Shown: positions 1 to 8,760 of the stretch, one piece after another
Position numbering within the stretch: position 1 is the first letter of the stretch
Layout of the letters: the number at the start of each line of letters is the position of its first letter
Assembly (NCBI GenBank): GCA_014377445.1
Contig: JACMPP010000109.1
Location: 1-33,907 of the forward strand
Source of the DNA: Oligoflexus sp.
Lineage (GTDB): Bacteria > Bdellovibrionota_B > Oligoflexia > Oligoflexales > Oligoflexaceae
Reading direction: 5' to 3'
Length of the DNA stretch: 33,907 bases
The notes under the pieces: generated by a model
What the model saw: the letters and a program-made list of their open reading frames with translations, nothing else
What the model was told of the DNA's origin: nothing
Databases searched by the model: none
Translations under genes and position numbers: made by a program

Positions 1-131
1 TGGACGCTGTATCGGACCGATTGGGTATCAATCGCCAGGCATCCATCAAGGAAGCAGTGCTGGCTTACGTTGATCACAAGATTGATTCTTTCGAAAAGCA
101 AAAAGGTTTTTTGAGTGCTTTATCCAAGTAA
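1..131 (+). CDS. C-terminal fragment of a possible ribbon-helix-helix DNA-binding protein
   Basis: The reading frame is open from base 3 to the TAA at 129-131, giving 42 residues that enter from outside the left edge. The stretch DAVSDRLGINRQASIKEAV looks like the helix-turn-helix part of a CopG/Arc-type ribbon-helix-helix protein, in which an aliphatic 'LDxxSxxLGINRQAxIK' segment forms the second helix. The tail is charged and helical (HKIDSFEKQKG). Such proteins are usually small transcription repressors or antitoxins. The N-terminal beta strand that reads DNA is outside the window, so the family call rests on a short stretch, and no partner gene is visible. Confidence 0.45.
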   Translation, partial: DAVSDRLGINRQASIKEAVLAYVDHKIDSFEKQKGFLSALSK

Positions 132-159
132 CCCTTTCGCTTCCAATACTCCCTGAACC

Positions 160-528
160 TTAGAAAGATTCACTATTCTTTACAAAGGCGGCGATTCTGT
201 CGATAACGTCAGGTTCTACTTTACACGGGGTGGAATATTCCTCGGGACCTGGTTTGCCCTTACCCTTCATGAAGAGATGATTGAGACCCGGGAGAGTTAT
301 CGCCACAAAACCTCGTGATCCCTTTAGGCCTTTTCGCCAACTTGCGATATCGATATCGCTAACCTGATAGTCTCGATCACCAAGCATGACGAGAACGGGC
401 TTGGCGAGTGTTCTAGCCATAGCTATGCCCTGGTGCGAATAGAGATCCTGCCAATAGCTTGCCTCGACACCCAGTATCTTGATGTCATCCACCTCGCCAG
501 ATTCGATTTTATCGAAATCTAGCATCAA
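160..528 (-). pseudogene. C-terminal remnant of an alpha/beta hydrolase
   Basis: This 122-residue frame carries the C-terminal third of an alpha/beta-hydrolase fold. It has SYWQDLYSHQGIAMARTL, the strand and acid turn PVLVMLGDRDYQV (candidate catalytic Asp in GDRD), and LPGLNHLF with the candidate catalytic His in NHLF. The last part resembles esterases that end 'STPAEY..PGHV..EVIDDIAAWI'. The nucleophile elbow (GxSxG) and the whole N-terminal half are missing. The frame directly upstream (509-733, minus) is in another phase and does not read as the missing half. This is best seen as a 5'-truncated pseudogene; translation as a short stand-alone protein is unlikely. Confidence 0.65.
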
Positions 529-1020
529 TAATACTAGCGATAGTCCAGGGCGCGCCTGCCACGAGTGGCTGTCTTCCCGGCTTCGCCAACGCGTTGCCTA
601 TCTTTTGTCCGAGGTCTGCAAGCGAGTTTTTGGCCAGATCGCCATGACCACTTAAAAGCCGAGAGTACTGTGATTGATCACGGTCACCATGAGTCGATGC
701 GAAAGTTTGTCTATGCTTTGGCGACTCCATCATGAGGCTCAGAAGATAGCCTGAAACGACTTCTTTTCAACGGCTGGGAATATTTAGCTGCGAGGTCACA
801 AGCTTTTTGAAAAGATCTCTGGCAACCATGGCATCTTCCGTGATGTTCTTGATGGATTTCGGGAACTTAATCACAGAAGACCCGCCATGGGTTATCTTTT
901 TCTTTCGCAAATCACCGAATCTACCTAGCCCCAAGCAATCCGCGACGATTTTCTCGGAAAAACCTTACTGCAGTGGCGTTACCTGACAGGAATCATTTCA
1001 AATAGCTGCACAGCAAAAGT
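529..1020. other. Gene-poor, apparently decayed stretch
   Basis: No complete gene is convincing here. Two short minus-strand frames read somewhat like protein. One is 509-733, ending in GAPWTIASIIDARFR. The other is 767-964, 65 residues with KITHGGSSVIKFPKSIKN and EDAMVARDLFKKLV, with no ATG near its start and bounded upstream by an in-frame TAA. Neither has a visible ribosome binding site or a family I recognise. Together with the truncated hydrolase next door, they suggest a region losing genes. Confidence 0.4.
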
Positions 1021-1051
1021 TTGACTCTCCCTTCTTAACTCGGCGCATAAT
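1021..1051 (+). promoter_or_regulatory. Possible sigma-70-like promoter for the receiver genes
   Basis: TTGACT at 1021-1026 and CATAAT at 1046-1051 resemble -35 and -10 boxes, but the 19-base spacer is longer than ideal. The -10 lies inside a small palindrome, CGCATAATGCG. If used, it would give a leader of about 200 bases before the gene at 1270. Nothing else in 1052-1250 stood out. Confidence 0.25.
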
Positions 1052-1269
1052 GCGAGTTTAATATAGCGTTTATTGGGCGCGTTTTTTGTTGAATCAATTC
1101 CCGCAGGTAACTCAACGTAAAATCGTAAATAGGATTATTTCTTCCCAAATATTACAGTTGGTTGTGTGGATCCATCCGAAATTTTTGGACTTTTTGCGAA
1201 TCAGCCTCAAGCGCGCCCAACAATTACCGAGTAGGTTCTGACTTTTGAAACCTAGAGGCTCACATAGTG

Positions 1270-2049
1270 ATGAATCGAAAAATTCCTTCGCGTACGATTC
1301 TCGTTCTTGAACAGGATAAAGCTTACAGCAAAACGATCAGCAGAGAGGCCAAGTCTCTTAAGCTCGATGTAGTCATGTGCTCCGATATTGGGGATTTCAC
1401 GCAGAAAGCCAGACGTGCTCATTTCGATTTTGCCTTGGTCAACTTCGAAGCGGAGCTGTTTCAAGCAAGTGACGTAGCAAAATGTTTCGAGAACCGGCCC
1501 ATGGTTGTGATGAGCGCCGATGCACTCGTACATAATAAGCAAGAGTACTGGCCGGAGTCTGTCGCAGGATTCATTTCAAAAAACGTCGGTGCGAAAGAAG
1601 TGCTAGAAGCCGCCCTAGGCCTTGTGCCCGCTGTTGAGCCTGTCAATCAAACTGTGCATTACCTTTTGATCGACGATGATATTGTGTTTGGTCAAATTGT
1701 CATTCAAACTGCGAAACCACTGAATATCGTGATCACCCATGTCTCTTCTTTTGACGAACTACGCAAGAACAAAGCCCTGAATGGTTATGATGCAGTGATT
1801 CTGGATTATGACCTGGAAGAGACCACCGGGTTCGCGGTAGCTGAAATCCTCAATACGACCGCTCACGATAAACCCATCATCATGGTGAGTGCAACCAACC
1901 GTCCCGATCAGGATCGATTGAATGGATTGCCGAACATCATAGGCTTTGTCAGCAAATGGCTGCCAGCTCAGGAGTTTTTATCCCGGACTGTGGAGCTTCA
2001 AAAAATTCAAAGCAATATTAAGAATATCGTTAATGTTCGTATAGCCTAA
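1270..2049 (+). CDS. Tandem receiver protein: inactive REC followed by intact REC
   Basis: This is a 259-residue cytoplasmic protein made of two CheY-like receiver domains and no output domain. The first (about residues 8-117) is degenerate. Its acidic pocket reads LVLEQDK, and the phospho-acceptor position is Asn58 (FDFALVNFE), although Lys104 is kept (FISKNVG). The second (about 130-245) looks functional: Asp135-137 (LLIDDD), acceptor Asp179 (AVILDYDL), Ser207 and Lys229. It probably accepts phosphoryl groups through the second domain only. The start is uncertain: GTG at 1267 lies 8 bases after an AGAGG at 1254-1258, and the ATG follows at 1270. It stands just outside the chemosensory operon, in the same orientation as the REC-Hpt gene 56 bases downstream, so the two may be co-transcribed. 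The LysNVG segment is shared with the receiver protein at 13237-13746, which suggests common origin. Confidence 0.85.
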   Translation: MNRKIPSRTILVLEQDKAYSKTISREAKSLKLDVVMCSDIGDFTQKARRAHFDFALVNFEAELFQASDVAKCFENRPMVVMSADALVHNKQEYWPESVAGFISKNVGAKEVLEAALGLVPAVEPVNQTVHYLLIDDDIVFGQIVIQTAKPLNIVITHVSSFDELRKNKALNGYDAVILDYDLEETTGFAVAEILNTTAHDKPIIMVSATNRPDQDRLNGLPNIIGFVSKWLPAQEFLSRTVELQKIQSNIKNIVNVRIA

Positions 2050-2105
2050 GTGCCGTGACCAAACGAATCGCGCTAAGTTCACGATCTTCACAGTTGGAGT
2101 AGACC

Positions 2106-2870
2106 ATGTACGCACAAGCCCTCAGAGTTCTCGTTGTCGATGACAACAGCGTCAGCACGCGAGTCGCACAGAAGATTGCGGCGGCTCTTGGGCAGGAACT
2201 CGTGGCTGTGGAGTCTGGACCGGACGCTTTGCGGCTGCTGGCCGAGGAGGCTTTTGATTTGGTTCTCATCGCTCTCGGGATGCCTGACTTCAACATCGTG
2301 GAGGCCGTGCAGAGTCTTCGGCTTTTGCCCGGTCATGCCGCTACACCTATCATCGGATTAACAGATCGGGTCAGCGGTGATTTTCGTGAGTTGTGCTTGG
2401 AAGCGGGATTGATCGATGCTTTTGCGAAACCACTAAGGGTTCAGTATTTCAAGAAAGCTTTTAATGATTGTCTGAAACTGCCTATCCCGTCGGATGGAGA
2501 TCTCCCCATTGCAGAGAGTCAGGACAGTGTTTTGAGCGAGCGCATGCTCGAAGGCCTTCGTGCGATTGATGATAATAAAGGCGTCTTTGTTAACGAACTT
2601 ATTGACCTTTTTGAATCTCTCACACCTGCCGTGATGTTCCGACTGGGCAAAGCCCTCGCCGATAACAAAGAAGATGAATCTGTGTCCCTCGCTCATAAAC
2701 TTAAGGGCATGTGCCGCAATCTGGGGATTTTAAGGCTGGCGTCAACTCTGGATAATATTGAAATGTTCTACGGTTCACTGAGTCCGGACAAAAGACTCTC
2801 CCTGCCGATGCAAATTAAATTGGAATTCGAGGAAGCGGTCCGTTGCCTGCACGCCCATTGGTATCGCTAG
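2106..2870 (+). CDS. Receiver-Hpt protein with the acceptor Asp replaced by Ala
   Basis: This 254-residue cytoplasmic protein has an N-terminal receiver (about 5-122) and a C-terminal histidine phosphotransfer (Hpt) domain (about 150-250). The receiver keeps Asp12, Asp13, Thr86 and Lys108, but the acceptor position is Ala56 (LVLIALGMPD, where 'LILMDxxMP' is usual), so it should not be phosphorylated in the normal way. The Hpt domain has an intact phosphorylation motif, AHKLKGMCRNLG, with His197. The protein therefore looks like an Hpt carrier with a receiver-shaped docking or sensing module. A GGAG sits 7 bases before the ATG. It converges on the hybrid kinase gene with only 18 bases between the stop codons, and that kinase's own Hpt lacks the His, so this protein is a good candidate to supply the missing transfer step (inference). 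Confidence 0.85.
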   Translation: MYAQALRVLVVDDNSVSTRVAQKIAAALGQELVAVESGPDALRLLAEEAFDLVLIALGMPDFNIVEAVQSLRLLPGHAATPIIGLTDRVSGDFRELCLEAGLIDAFAKPLRVQYFKKAFNDCLKLPIPSDGDLPIAESQDSVLSERMLEGLRAIDDNKGVFVNELIDLFESLTPAVMFRLGKALADNKEDESVSLAHKLKGMCRNLGILRLASTLDNIEMFYGSLSPDKRLSLPMQIKLEFEEAVRCLHAHWYR

Positions 2871-2888
2871 TCAGAGCTGGCTTAAACA

Positions 2889-5384
2889 CTAACGTGTTAG
2901 CTGTTCGAGCCTGACCTGGGCTTGGTGGTAAAGGGACCTGAGTTCTTTCAAGAGCGTTTTCGCCACCGTAGGCTTCTCCAGAGAGACCTGGCTTTCAAGG
3001 CCAAGGCATAATTCGGATAGGTCGCTTGCTCCTAGGTTCGCACACATTCTATGGAAGGATCGGGACAAAGATCGCAATTCGTGTGGATCCCCAGCCTTGA
3101 TCGATGATTCCATTCTATCCATCACAATCGGTGCTGAAGCTATAAAGTCTGTAACGAGATCTTTCACCAGGCCCGGAGATGACTCGGACTCCAAATCAAC
3201 AAGTCCTTGAAAAGTAGAGTTGTCGATCGACTGACAGTCAGCTCTCGGAGAAGTTTCCGCAAGCATCGTCCCGGCACTTTGCGCAACTGTTTTAAGCCAT
3301 TTGCTTATCGTTGTCGCCAATTTGTCAATATCGATAGGCTTCGAGATATAGTCGTCCATCCCGGCCAAGAGGCAACGTTCCTTGTCACCCTTTATAGCAT
3401 TCGCAGTCATCGCGATAATGGGAATGCCGGGGTTTGGTAGAGTCTGACTTTGACGGATGGTTGAGGTCGCTTCATAGCCGTCCATTTCCGGCATCTGGCA
3501 ATCCATGAGAATCAAATCGAAGGGCATATCTCTTAAAGCGTCCAGCACCTCAATCCCGCTTCCAGCAGCGAACGCCTTGTGACCGAGTTTCTCGAGGTAA
3601 CCTATTGCGACTTTCTGATTGATAAAATTGTCTTCGGCAATCAGTATCCGCCCCACAGGCCCTTTGAAGTCCATAGGAGCCATCCGGCTCCTTGGAGAGA
3701 CCTCGATATCAGTTCTTAATAACGGCAAGGTGAACCAGAATGTGGATCCCTGGCCCTCGATGCTCGAGACCCCTATCTCGCCCTTCATAAGCTCAACCAG
3801 GCGCTTGCATATCGACAAGCCCAAACCTGTCCCCCCAAATCTTCGGGTGGTCGATGCATCGGCTTGTGAGAATGCAGTGAACATGCGGCCGATCGAGGCT
3901 TCTGGGATGCCGATGCCCGAGTCTTCCAATTCAAAGCGGAACAGCGTTGTGTCCTCAGTCTCGGAATCAACGCTGACACGAAAGTGAATTTTGCCATTCG
4001 CGGTAAACTTTACGGCATTGCTCAAAAGGTTGAGAAGAATCTGGCGTAAGCGGCCCGGATCGCCACCGAACAGTTTTGATAAGTTGGCGGGCTTTGAAAG
4101 GGTGAGTTCCAAGCCTTTTTTTTTGATGGAAAAGGCCACGGTTTGTTCGGCATCATCGATGAGCTGAGCCAAATCAAAGTCTAAGATCTCAAGCTCGAGC
4201 TTCCCCGCTTCAACCTTGGAAAAGTCCAGAATATCGTTGATGACGGTAAGAAGGGCCTCAGCCGAACGTCTGATGTTTTCCACGTAGTCAGACTGTTGAC
4301 TATCGAGCTTCGTATCGCCCAGAAGAGTCGTCATACCGATCACACCATTAATCGGAGTCCTGATTTCATGACTCATATTTGCCAGAAACTCTGATTTCGC
4401 ATCCGAGGCCCTGAAGGCTTCATTCCGTGATTTGAAAAGCTCAGTGTTTGACAGCCGCAACTCACTCGCAGCTATTTCAAGATTATCAACGAGAGCCCCT
4501 CGTGCCTCGGCGACTTGCTGGTTGGCCTTCGCCTGCAAAGTCTCGACTTCGCGTGTCTTGAGCTTTTCAACGATAAGAGCATTTTCATCCTGCAAGAATT
4601 TGCGGCGAATAAGCGTCCTGATGCGCGCTTTGAGCACGACCATATCTCTGGATTTACCAACAAAGTCGTCAGCGCCTGCTGCGAGGCCTCTGGCCATCTC
4701 ATCTTTGCTTTCGTTCGAGGTCAAAAGTAAGATGACCATGTGACTTCGACTTTGGATGCGGAACTCATTCATGTATTTGCACACGACTGTGCCGCCCATA
4801 CCTGGCATCACAACGTCAAGAATCACTCCATCAAACACTTGATTCTTGAATAGCTCTAAAGCCTCTTCGCCCGAGCTGGCTTGAGTGATGTCGTAGCCCT
4901 CGTCCGCAAGAAGGTCTACAAGATAGGCGAGATAGGTCGGGCTGTCATCCACCGCAAGAATTTTCGCGCGACGAAGCGAAGTCGCGCGAACACCCGAGCG
5001 TGGCGATCCATCGGTCGACTTGCTCAGTAATTCGTTCAGCTTCTCTATAAGAATTGCCGAATCCACTGGCTTGGTCAGGTTGAAATCAGCTTTGCCTTCA
5101 AAGGGAGTAGACGTGCCTTCAGCTTCGGCTGTGAGCATGATAATGGGGCATACGGAAAACTTTGGAATATGACGAATTCGGTCACAGAGTTCATCGCCCC
5201 GCAGATCAGGCAGAAGATAATCAATGATCACAGCTTCAAAGTCGTTATCTCTGACGGCATCCAAAGCCTGTGTCGCATCGGGGGCGATAGTCACGGTAAA
5301 GCCGGCTATCTCGAGGTCGTAGGCTAGAGCTAAAGCTTGAGTCTGTGAGTCCTCAACCACAAGTATTCTACGATCGGTCGACAT
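2889..5384 (-). CDS. Hybrid histidine kinase: REC-REC-HisKA-HATPase-REC-Hpt(degenerate)
   Basis: This is an 831-residue soluble kinase with no membrane segment. Domains in order are REC1 (about 5-118; Glu11, Asp12, acceptor Asp55, Lys105), REC2 (about 140-258; acceptor Asp190, Lys244), a coiled coil (about 262-330), HisKA with His339 in NMSHEIRTP, HATPase (Asn456, DSGIGI at 488-493, GGTGLGL at 517-523), REC3 (about 579-695; Glu584, Asp585, acceptor Asp628, Lys682) and an Hpt-like C-terminus (about 725-825). In the Hpt segment SRSFHRMCANLGA, the His of the HxxKG motif is replaced by Arg775, with His778 and Arg779 in place of Lys-Gly. The fold seems kept but canonical phosphotransfer is doubtful. 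It is the last gene of the chemosensory operon, starting 3 bases after cheB, in the position where a Wsp-type cluster carries its response-regulator output. The N-terminal receivers are plausible targets of CheA (inference). Confidence 0.9.
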   Translation of the reverse strand: MSTDRRILVVEDSQTQALALAYDLEIAGFTVTIAPDATQALDAVRDNDFEAVIIDYLLPDLRGDELCDRIRHIPKFSVCPIIMLTAEAEGTSTPFEGKADFNLTKPVDSAILIEKLNELLSKSTDGSPRSGVRATSLRRAKILAVDDSPTYLAYLVDLLADEGYDITQASSGEEALELFKNQVFDGVILDVVMPGMGGTVVCKYMNEFRIQSRSHMVILLLTSNESKDEMARGLAAGADDFVGKSRDMVVLKARIRTLIRRKFLQDENALIVEKLKTREVETLQAKANQQVAEARGALVDNLEIAASELRLSNTELFKSRNEAFRASDAKSEFLANMSHEIRTPINGVIGMTTLLGDTKLDSQQSDYVENIRRSAEALLTVINDILDFSKVEAGKLELEILDFDLAQLIDDAEQTVAFSIKKKGLELTLSKPANLSKLFGGDPGRLRQILLNLLSNAVKFTANGKIHFRVSVDSETEDTTLFRFELEDSGIGIPEASIGRMFTAFSQADASTTRRFGGTGLGLSICKRLVELMKGEIGVSSIEGQGSTFWFTLPLLRTDIEVSPRSRMAPMDFKGPVGRILIAEDNFINQKVAIGYLEKLGHKAFAAGSGIEVLDALRDMPFDLILMDCQMPEMDGYEATSTIRQSQTLPNPGIPIIAMTANAIKGDKERCLLAGMDDYISKPIDIDKLATTISKWLKTVAQSAGTMLAETSPRADCQSIDNSTFQGLVDLESESSPGLVKDLVTDFIASAPIVMDRMESSIKAGDPHELRSLSRSFHRMCANLGASDLSELCLGLESQVSLEKPTVAKTLLKELRSLYHQAQVRLEQLTR

Positions 5385-5387
5385 GAA

Positions 5388-6467
5388 TTACACCTTTTGT
5401 GCTTTTGGCTCAACCAAGCGAGTTAGGTGCTGTGCAATTCGCTCAAGCGGTAAGAGTTCGGTCACGGAATTCAGCCGAACCGCTTCTGCCGGCATCCCGT
5501 AGACAGCACAGGACTCCTCGTCCTGAGCGATCGTGTGACCCCCTGCCTCATAGAGTTCTTTCATTCCCTCAGCACCATCATCGCCCATGCCTGTCATAAG
5601 AATGGCTATACTTCGCGAAGAGCTGTTTCGAGCCATTGAGCGGAACAGGACTGTCCCGGACGGTCGTTGCATACTCACCGGGTCAGCGTTGGAGAGATGA
5701 ATGCGATCGGATACGAGTTCAAGGTGATGTTCGACAGGTGCCATATAAATACGTCCCGCCTCAATCCGTTCCCCAGCCGTCGCAATTCGAACATCAAAGG
5801 GACAGAGGCCCGAAAGCCAGGTCGTAAAACCCTGAAGGAAGCTTGAAGTAATATGCTGAACCAAAAGAATGGGCAGAGGGAAATCGTCAGGCAGTTGGCT
5901 TAACATCTTAACCAAAGCAGTCGGCCCGCCGGTCGAAGCTACGATGCCAAGGACACCAAATTCCTTTTCATTGAAAATGCTCGCTTTTGAGGAGCGAAAC
6001 ATTTCTATTTTTCGGAAATCTTCAGACTCGGATAGCTGGAGAATACGAGCCGACTGCTGCCTTACAACCTTGACCTGACTCATGCAGACCAATTGATCGC
6101 AAATATCGTCAGCAATTTTCTCGTAGTCCTTACTCATAGCGCTCATAGGCTTCTCAAGGACGCTCACAGCACCGGCCCGGAGAGCATTCTTTGAGATATT
6201 CAGGTCGGCCTCATTCACATCGGAAGCAAAGATTACGATGGGTGTAGGCCGTTCAGACATGATTTTTAATGTCGCTTCAAATCCGTTCATTTTGGGAAGT
6301 CGGACATCGAGTGATATGACGTCAGGAGCTACACGTTTGAGGCAGCAAAGGGCTTCTTCTGCGGTCGTTACCGAAGCAACGAGAGTCAGTCGTGGGTCTC
6401 GATCGATTATGTGCTCTAAATAGGTACGGACCACTAATGAGTCCTCAACGATCATCACACGAATCAT
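5388..6467 (-). CDS. cheB: CheB protein-glutamate methylesterase / response regulator
   Basis: This 359-residue protein removes methyl groups from receptor glutamates and so drives adaptation of the array. The N-terminal receiver has Glu8, Asp9 (MIVEDS), acceptor Asp54 (VISLDVRLPKMNG) and Lys106 (LEKPM). A linker of about 45 residues leads to the CheB methylesterase domain (about 172-355). The catalytic triad can be placed at Ser178 (VASTGGP), His205 (LVQHIT) and Asp297 (MTGMGDDGAEG), and the C-terminal YGMPAEA motif is present. It starts one base after the cheA stop and ends 3 bases before the hybrid kinase, so translation is probably coupled. Together with CheR it makes this an adapting array, equivalent to WspF in Wsp-type systems. 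Confidence 0.95.
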   Translation of the reverse strand: MIRVMIVEDSLVVRTYLEHIIDRDPRLTLVASVTTAEEALCCLKRVAPDVISLDVRLPKMNGFEATLKIMSERPTPIVIFASDVNEADLNISKNALRAGAVSVLEKPMSAMSKDYEKIADDICDQLVCMSQVKVVRQQSARILQLSESEDFRKIEMFRSSKASIFNEKEFGVLGIVASTGGPTALVKMLSQLPDDFPLPILLVQHITSSFLQGFTTWLSGLCPFDVRIATAGERIEAGRIYMAPVEHHLELVSDRIHLSNADPVSMQRPSGTVLFRSMARNSSSRSIAILMTGMGDDGAEGMKELYEAGGHTIAQDEESCAVYGMPAEAVRLNSVTELLPLERIAQHLTRLVEPKAQKV

Positions 6468-6468
6468 C

Positions 6469-8760
6469 TCACACCACCTGTCTTATGGTATCAAGTAAAA
6501 TCTTCTGACTGAACTCTTGTTTGAGAAGATAAGCGTCTGCGCCCAATTTCATTCCGCGTTCGAGCTCTTCGCGTTGATCCCTTGAGCTGACGATGATGAC
6601 AGGTACTTTGGCAGTTCTTGATTGTGACCTTATCTTTTGCAAGAGGGTCAGCCCATCCATTCGAGGCATTTCGATATCAGTGATAACAAGATCGACCAAG
6701 TTTTTCTCCAGGAACGAAAGAGCTTCAACCCCATCGACAGCAATGTCGACCTGATAGCCCTTTGCCTCGAGTATACTCTTTTCTAAAATTCTGGTCGTGA
6801 AGGAATCATCGACTACGAGTATACGAAGTTTTTTATGCTCGACTTTTTTCTTCATGATATCAGATGGATGGCTATGCCTTAGCTGGTGGAACGCTTCAAA
6901 TAAGGCGAAAGGTGTGACGACCAGAGCTAGGGTCCCTCTATCCAGAATGAGACCGCCTTCAAATCTTGCTGAACGATGGAGTGGCGCTCCAAGGTTTTTG
7001 ACCAGTCCCTCTCTTTCTCCGATCAGACCATCAACAGCTACAGCAAGGCGTTTATCACCAAATTTAATGATGGCAACCGTGAGATTATCGGAGTTGAACT
7101 TGAGACCTTTGGTGTCCATGTGAAGAAGCTGGGAGAGCGGCATGATAGGGATATAGAGCCCACCGACTATGATCACAGGTCGGTCTTCAACCGTAACGAG
7201 ATCCTGGATCTTGGCCCTTTGAACGCATTGCACGGCATGGGTCGGTATGGCAAAGGTCTGTCCCTGGCTAACCATGAGCAGAAGACGACGCGCGGAAATG
7301 CTAAGAGGGACGGATATTTTGAACTGACAGCCTGTTCCAGGTGAGCTGTCGATGACGACCTCTCCCTGTAGCCGTTCAATCGTGTCTTTCACTACGGAAA
7401 GTCCAACGCCGCGGCCCGATATTTCTGTCACATCCTGTGCAGTGGAAAAGCCCGGATGAAAAATGAGTTGCCAGAGTTCTTCCACCGGCATGTCTTCGAG
7501 TTCCTGTGCAGTATACAGGCCGACTTCAAGCGCCTTCTGGCTGATTGCCTCGACGTCCAATCCTTGTCCATCATCCGCAACGATTATAATGAGCCTTCGA
7601 CCAGCTATTTCGAGTCGAAGGCTTATATTTCCAATTTGAGACTTGGAATTCAAGGCGCGTTGTGGACTCGTTTCTATGCCATGAGATAAGGCATTGCGCA
7701 GGATATGCATGACAGGATCTTTGAGCGCCTGCAGGACGACCCGGTCGGCTTCTATGTCCAAGCCCACTGTCCTGAAGTCGACAAATTTATTTTCGTCTTT
7801 AGCCAGATCACGCATCATCTTACCGAAGCTTTCGAAAACATCGGATGCAGGGACCAAACGCGCCGTGTGAACGTCTTCCTGCAGTTGCTGGCTAAGGATT
7901 CGAAGTGCGAAATTATCGTTCTTTTGATCGCTCGCGACCGATCGGAGTTGGCGTCCGAGGCCGCGGATCTGAGTTTCGACAAATCCGAGGTATTTTACGA
8001 GCTTCTCGGTGTCAGGATCAATGGACGTCTGCCTGGAGTATTTCGCGGATTGTTTTTGAAAGTTGCTCCATTCCTTTTCCATGTTTCTGACGACTTCGCT
8101 CATGTTCTTGAGCTTCGCCGCATTCTCTTCCTGATTGCGGCTAAAGTTAATGACTTCACCCGCTGTTCGTATCAAACGATCAAAATGCTCAGCTCTGAGC
8201 CGCATCGTCGCAAAGGTCGGCGAAAGGCTCGTGATGTTTGCGTAAGCCTTGGGTCGCACTGCTGCCGCCGCTGGCGCGGGTGTCGGACTGGGTCCGGAAC
8301 TCAGGGTGAGGCGGACTTTCAGAGGCTCGACTGGTAACGTGATGCCAACGATGGGATCGCCTGGATCTGCCAATAGATCATCCAAGTCCTTGATTAGGGG
8401 GGATGCATCGGGCTGACTTTCATTTTTTCGGGAGGCTATGACGATATCTTCGATTCGATTGAGCGCTTCGGATACGCAGGTCAGCAGGGACGTTGTGATC
8501 GTCTGCTTTTGGGACTGGATACGGAGAAAAATAGCTTCCAGGCGATGAGCGATTTCCGTGACCGCTTTTAAATCGACGACCCGGGCGGCGCCTTTGAGAC
8601 TGTGAGCCGCGCGGAAGGCCTCTGCGAGTTCGGTTTTGGAAATGGGGGAACTGCCCTCAGTCCCATCGGACAGGCCGCTTAGAAATAGACGAATTTGGTC
8701 CAGATGCTCCCTATGTTCGACATCGAAAGCAGCCAGCAATTTTTGATGAATATCTTTCAA
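6469..8760 (-). CDS. cheA: CheA-type histidine kinase with C-terminal receiver
   Basis: This 763-residue kinase is the centre of the array. It has an N-terminal Hpt/P1 domain (His53 in AAHSLKGAARV), a Pro/Ala-rich linker (about 155-170) with no obvious P2 domain, a P3 dimerisation region, and a P4 ATPase with Asn356 (ILRNALSHGIE), ADDGQG near 395-400 and GRGVGL at 449-454. A P5/CheW-like domain (about 490-625) follows, then a fused receiver (about 645-763; Asp651-652, acceptor Asp695, Lys747). CheA proteins with a fused receiver and no P2 are typical of Wsp-type and Frz-like pathways; the receiver often acts as a phosphate sink or relay. The start is TTG, overlapping the MCP stop by 4 bases (TTGA), which indicates coupling. 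Likely phospho-targets here are CheB and the hybrid kinase receivers. Confidence 0.95.
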   Translation of the reverse strand: MKDIHQKLLAAFDVEHREHLDQIRLFLSGLSDGTEGSSPISKTELAEAFRAAHSLKGAARVVDLKAVTEIAHRLEAIFLRIQSQKQTITTSLLTCVSEALNRIEDIVIASRKNESQPDASPLIKDLDDLLADPGDPIVGITLPVEPLKVRLTLSSGPSPTPAPAAAAVRPKAYANITSLSPTFATMRLRAEHFDRLIRTAGEVINFSRNQEENAAKLKNMSEVVRNMEKEWSNFQKQSAKYSRQTSIDPDTEKLVKYLGFVETQIRGLGRQLRSVASDQKNDNFALRILSQQLQEDVHTARLVPASDVFESFGKMMRDLAKDENKFVDFRTVGLDIEADRVVLQALKDPVMHILRNALSHGIETSPQRALNSKSQIGNISLRLEIAGRRLIIIVADDGQGLDVEAISQKALEVGLYTAQELEDMPVEELWQLIFHPGFSTAQDVTEISGRGVGLSVVKDTIERLQGEVVIDSSPGTGCQFKISVPLSISARRLLLMVSQGQTFAIPTHAVQCVQRAKIQDLVTVEDRPVIIVGGLYIPIMPLSQLLHMDTKGLKFNSDNLTVAIIKFGDKRLAVAVDGLIGEREGLVKNLGAPLHRSARFEGGLILDRGTLALVVTPFALFEAFHQLRHSHPSDIMKKKVEHKKLRILVVDDSFTTRILEKSILEAKGYQVDIAVDGVEALSFLEKNLVDLVITDIEMPRMDGLTLLQKIRSQSRTAKVPVIIVSSRDQREELERGMKLGADAYLLKQEFSQKILLDTIRQVV

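Noticed and set aside
509..733. 74-residue minus-strand frame upstream of the hydrolase remnant
   Set aside because: It was considered as the N-terminal part of the hydrolase by frameshift, but it contains no nucleophile elbow or other hydrolase motif.
7705..8337. 210-residue plus-strand open frame inside cheA
   Set aside because: It is antisense to the conserved P3 and linker regions of cheA, with no ribosome site and no recognisable domain.
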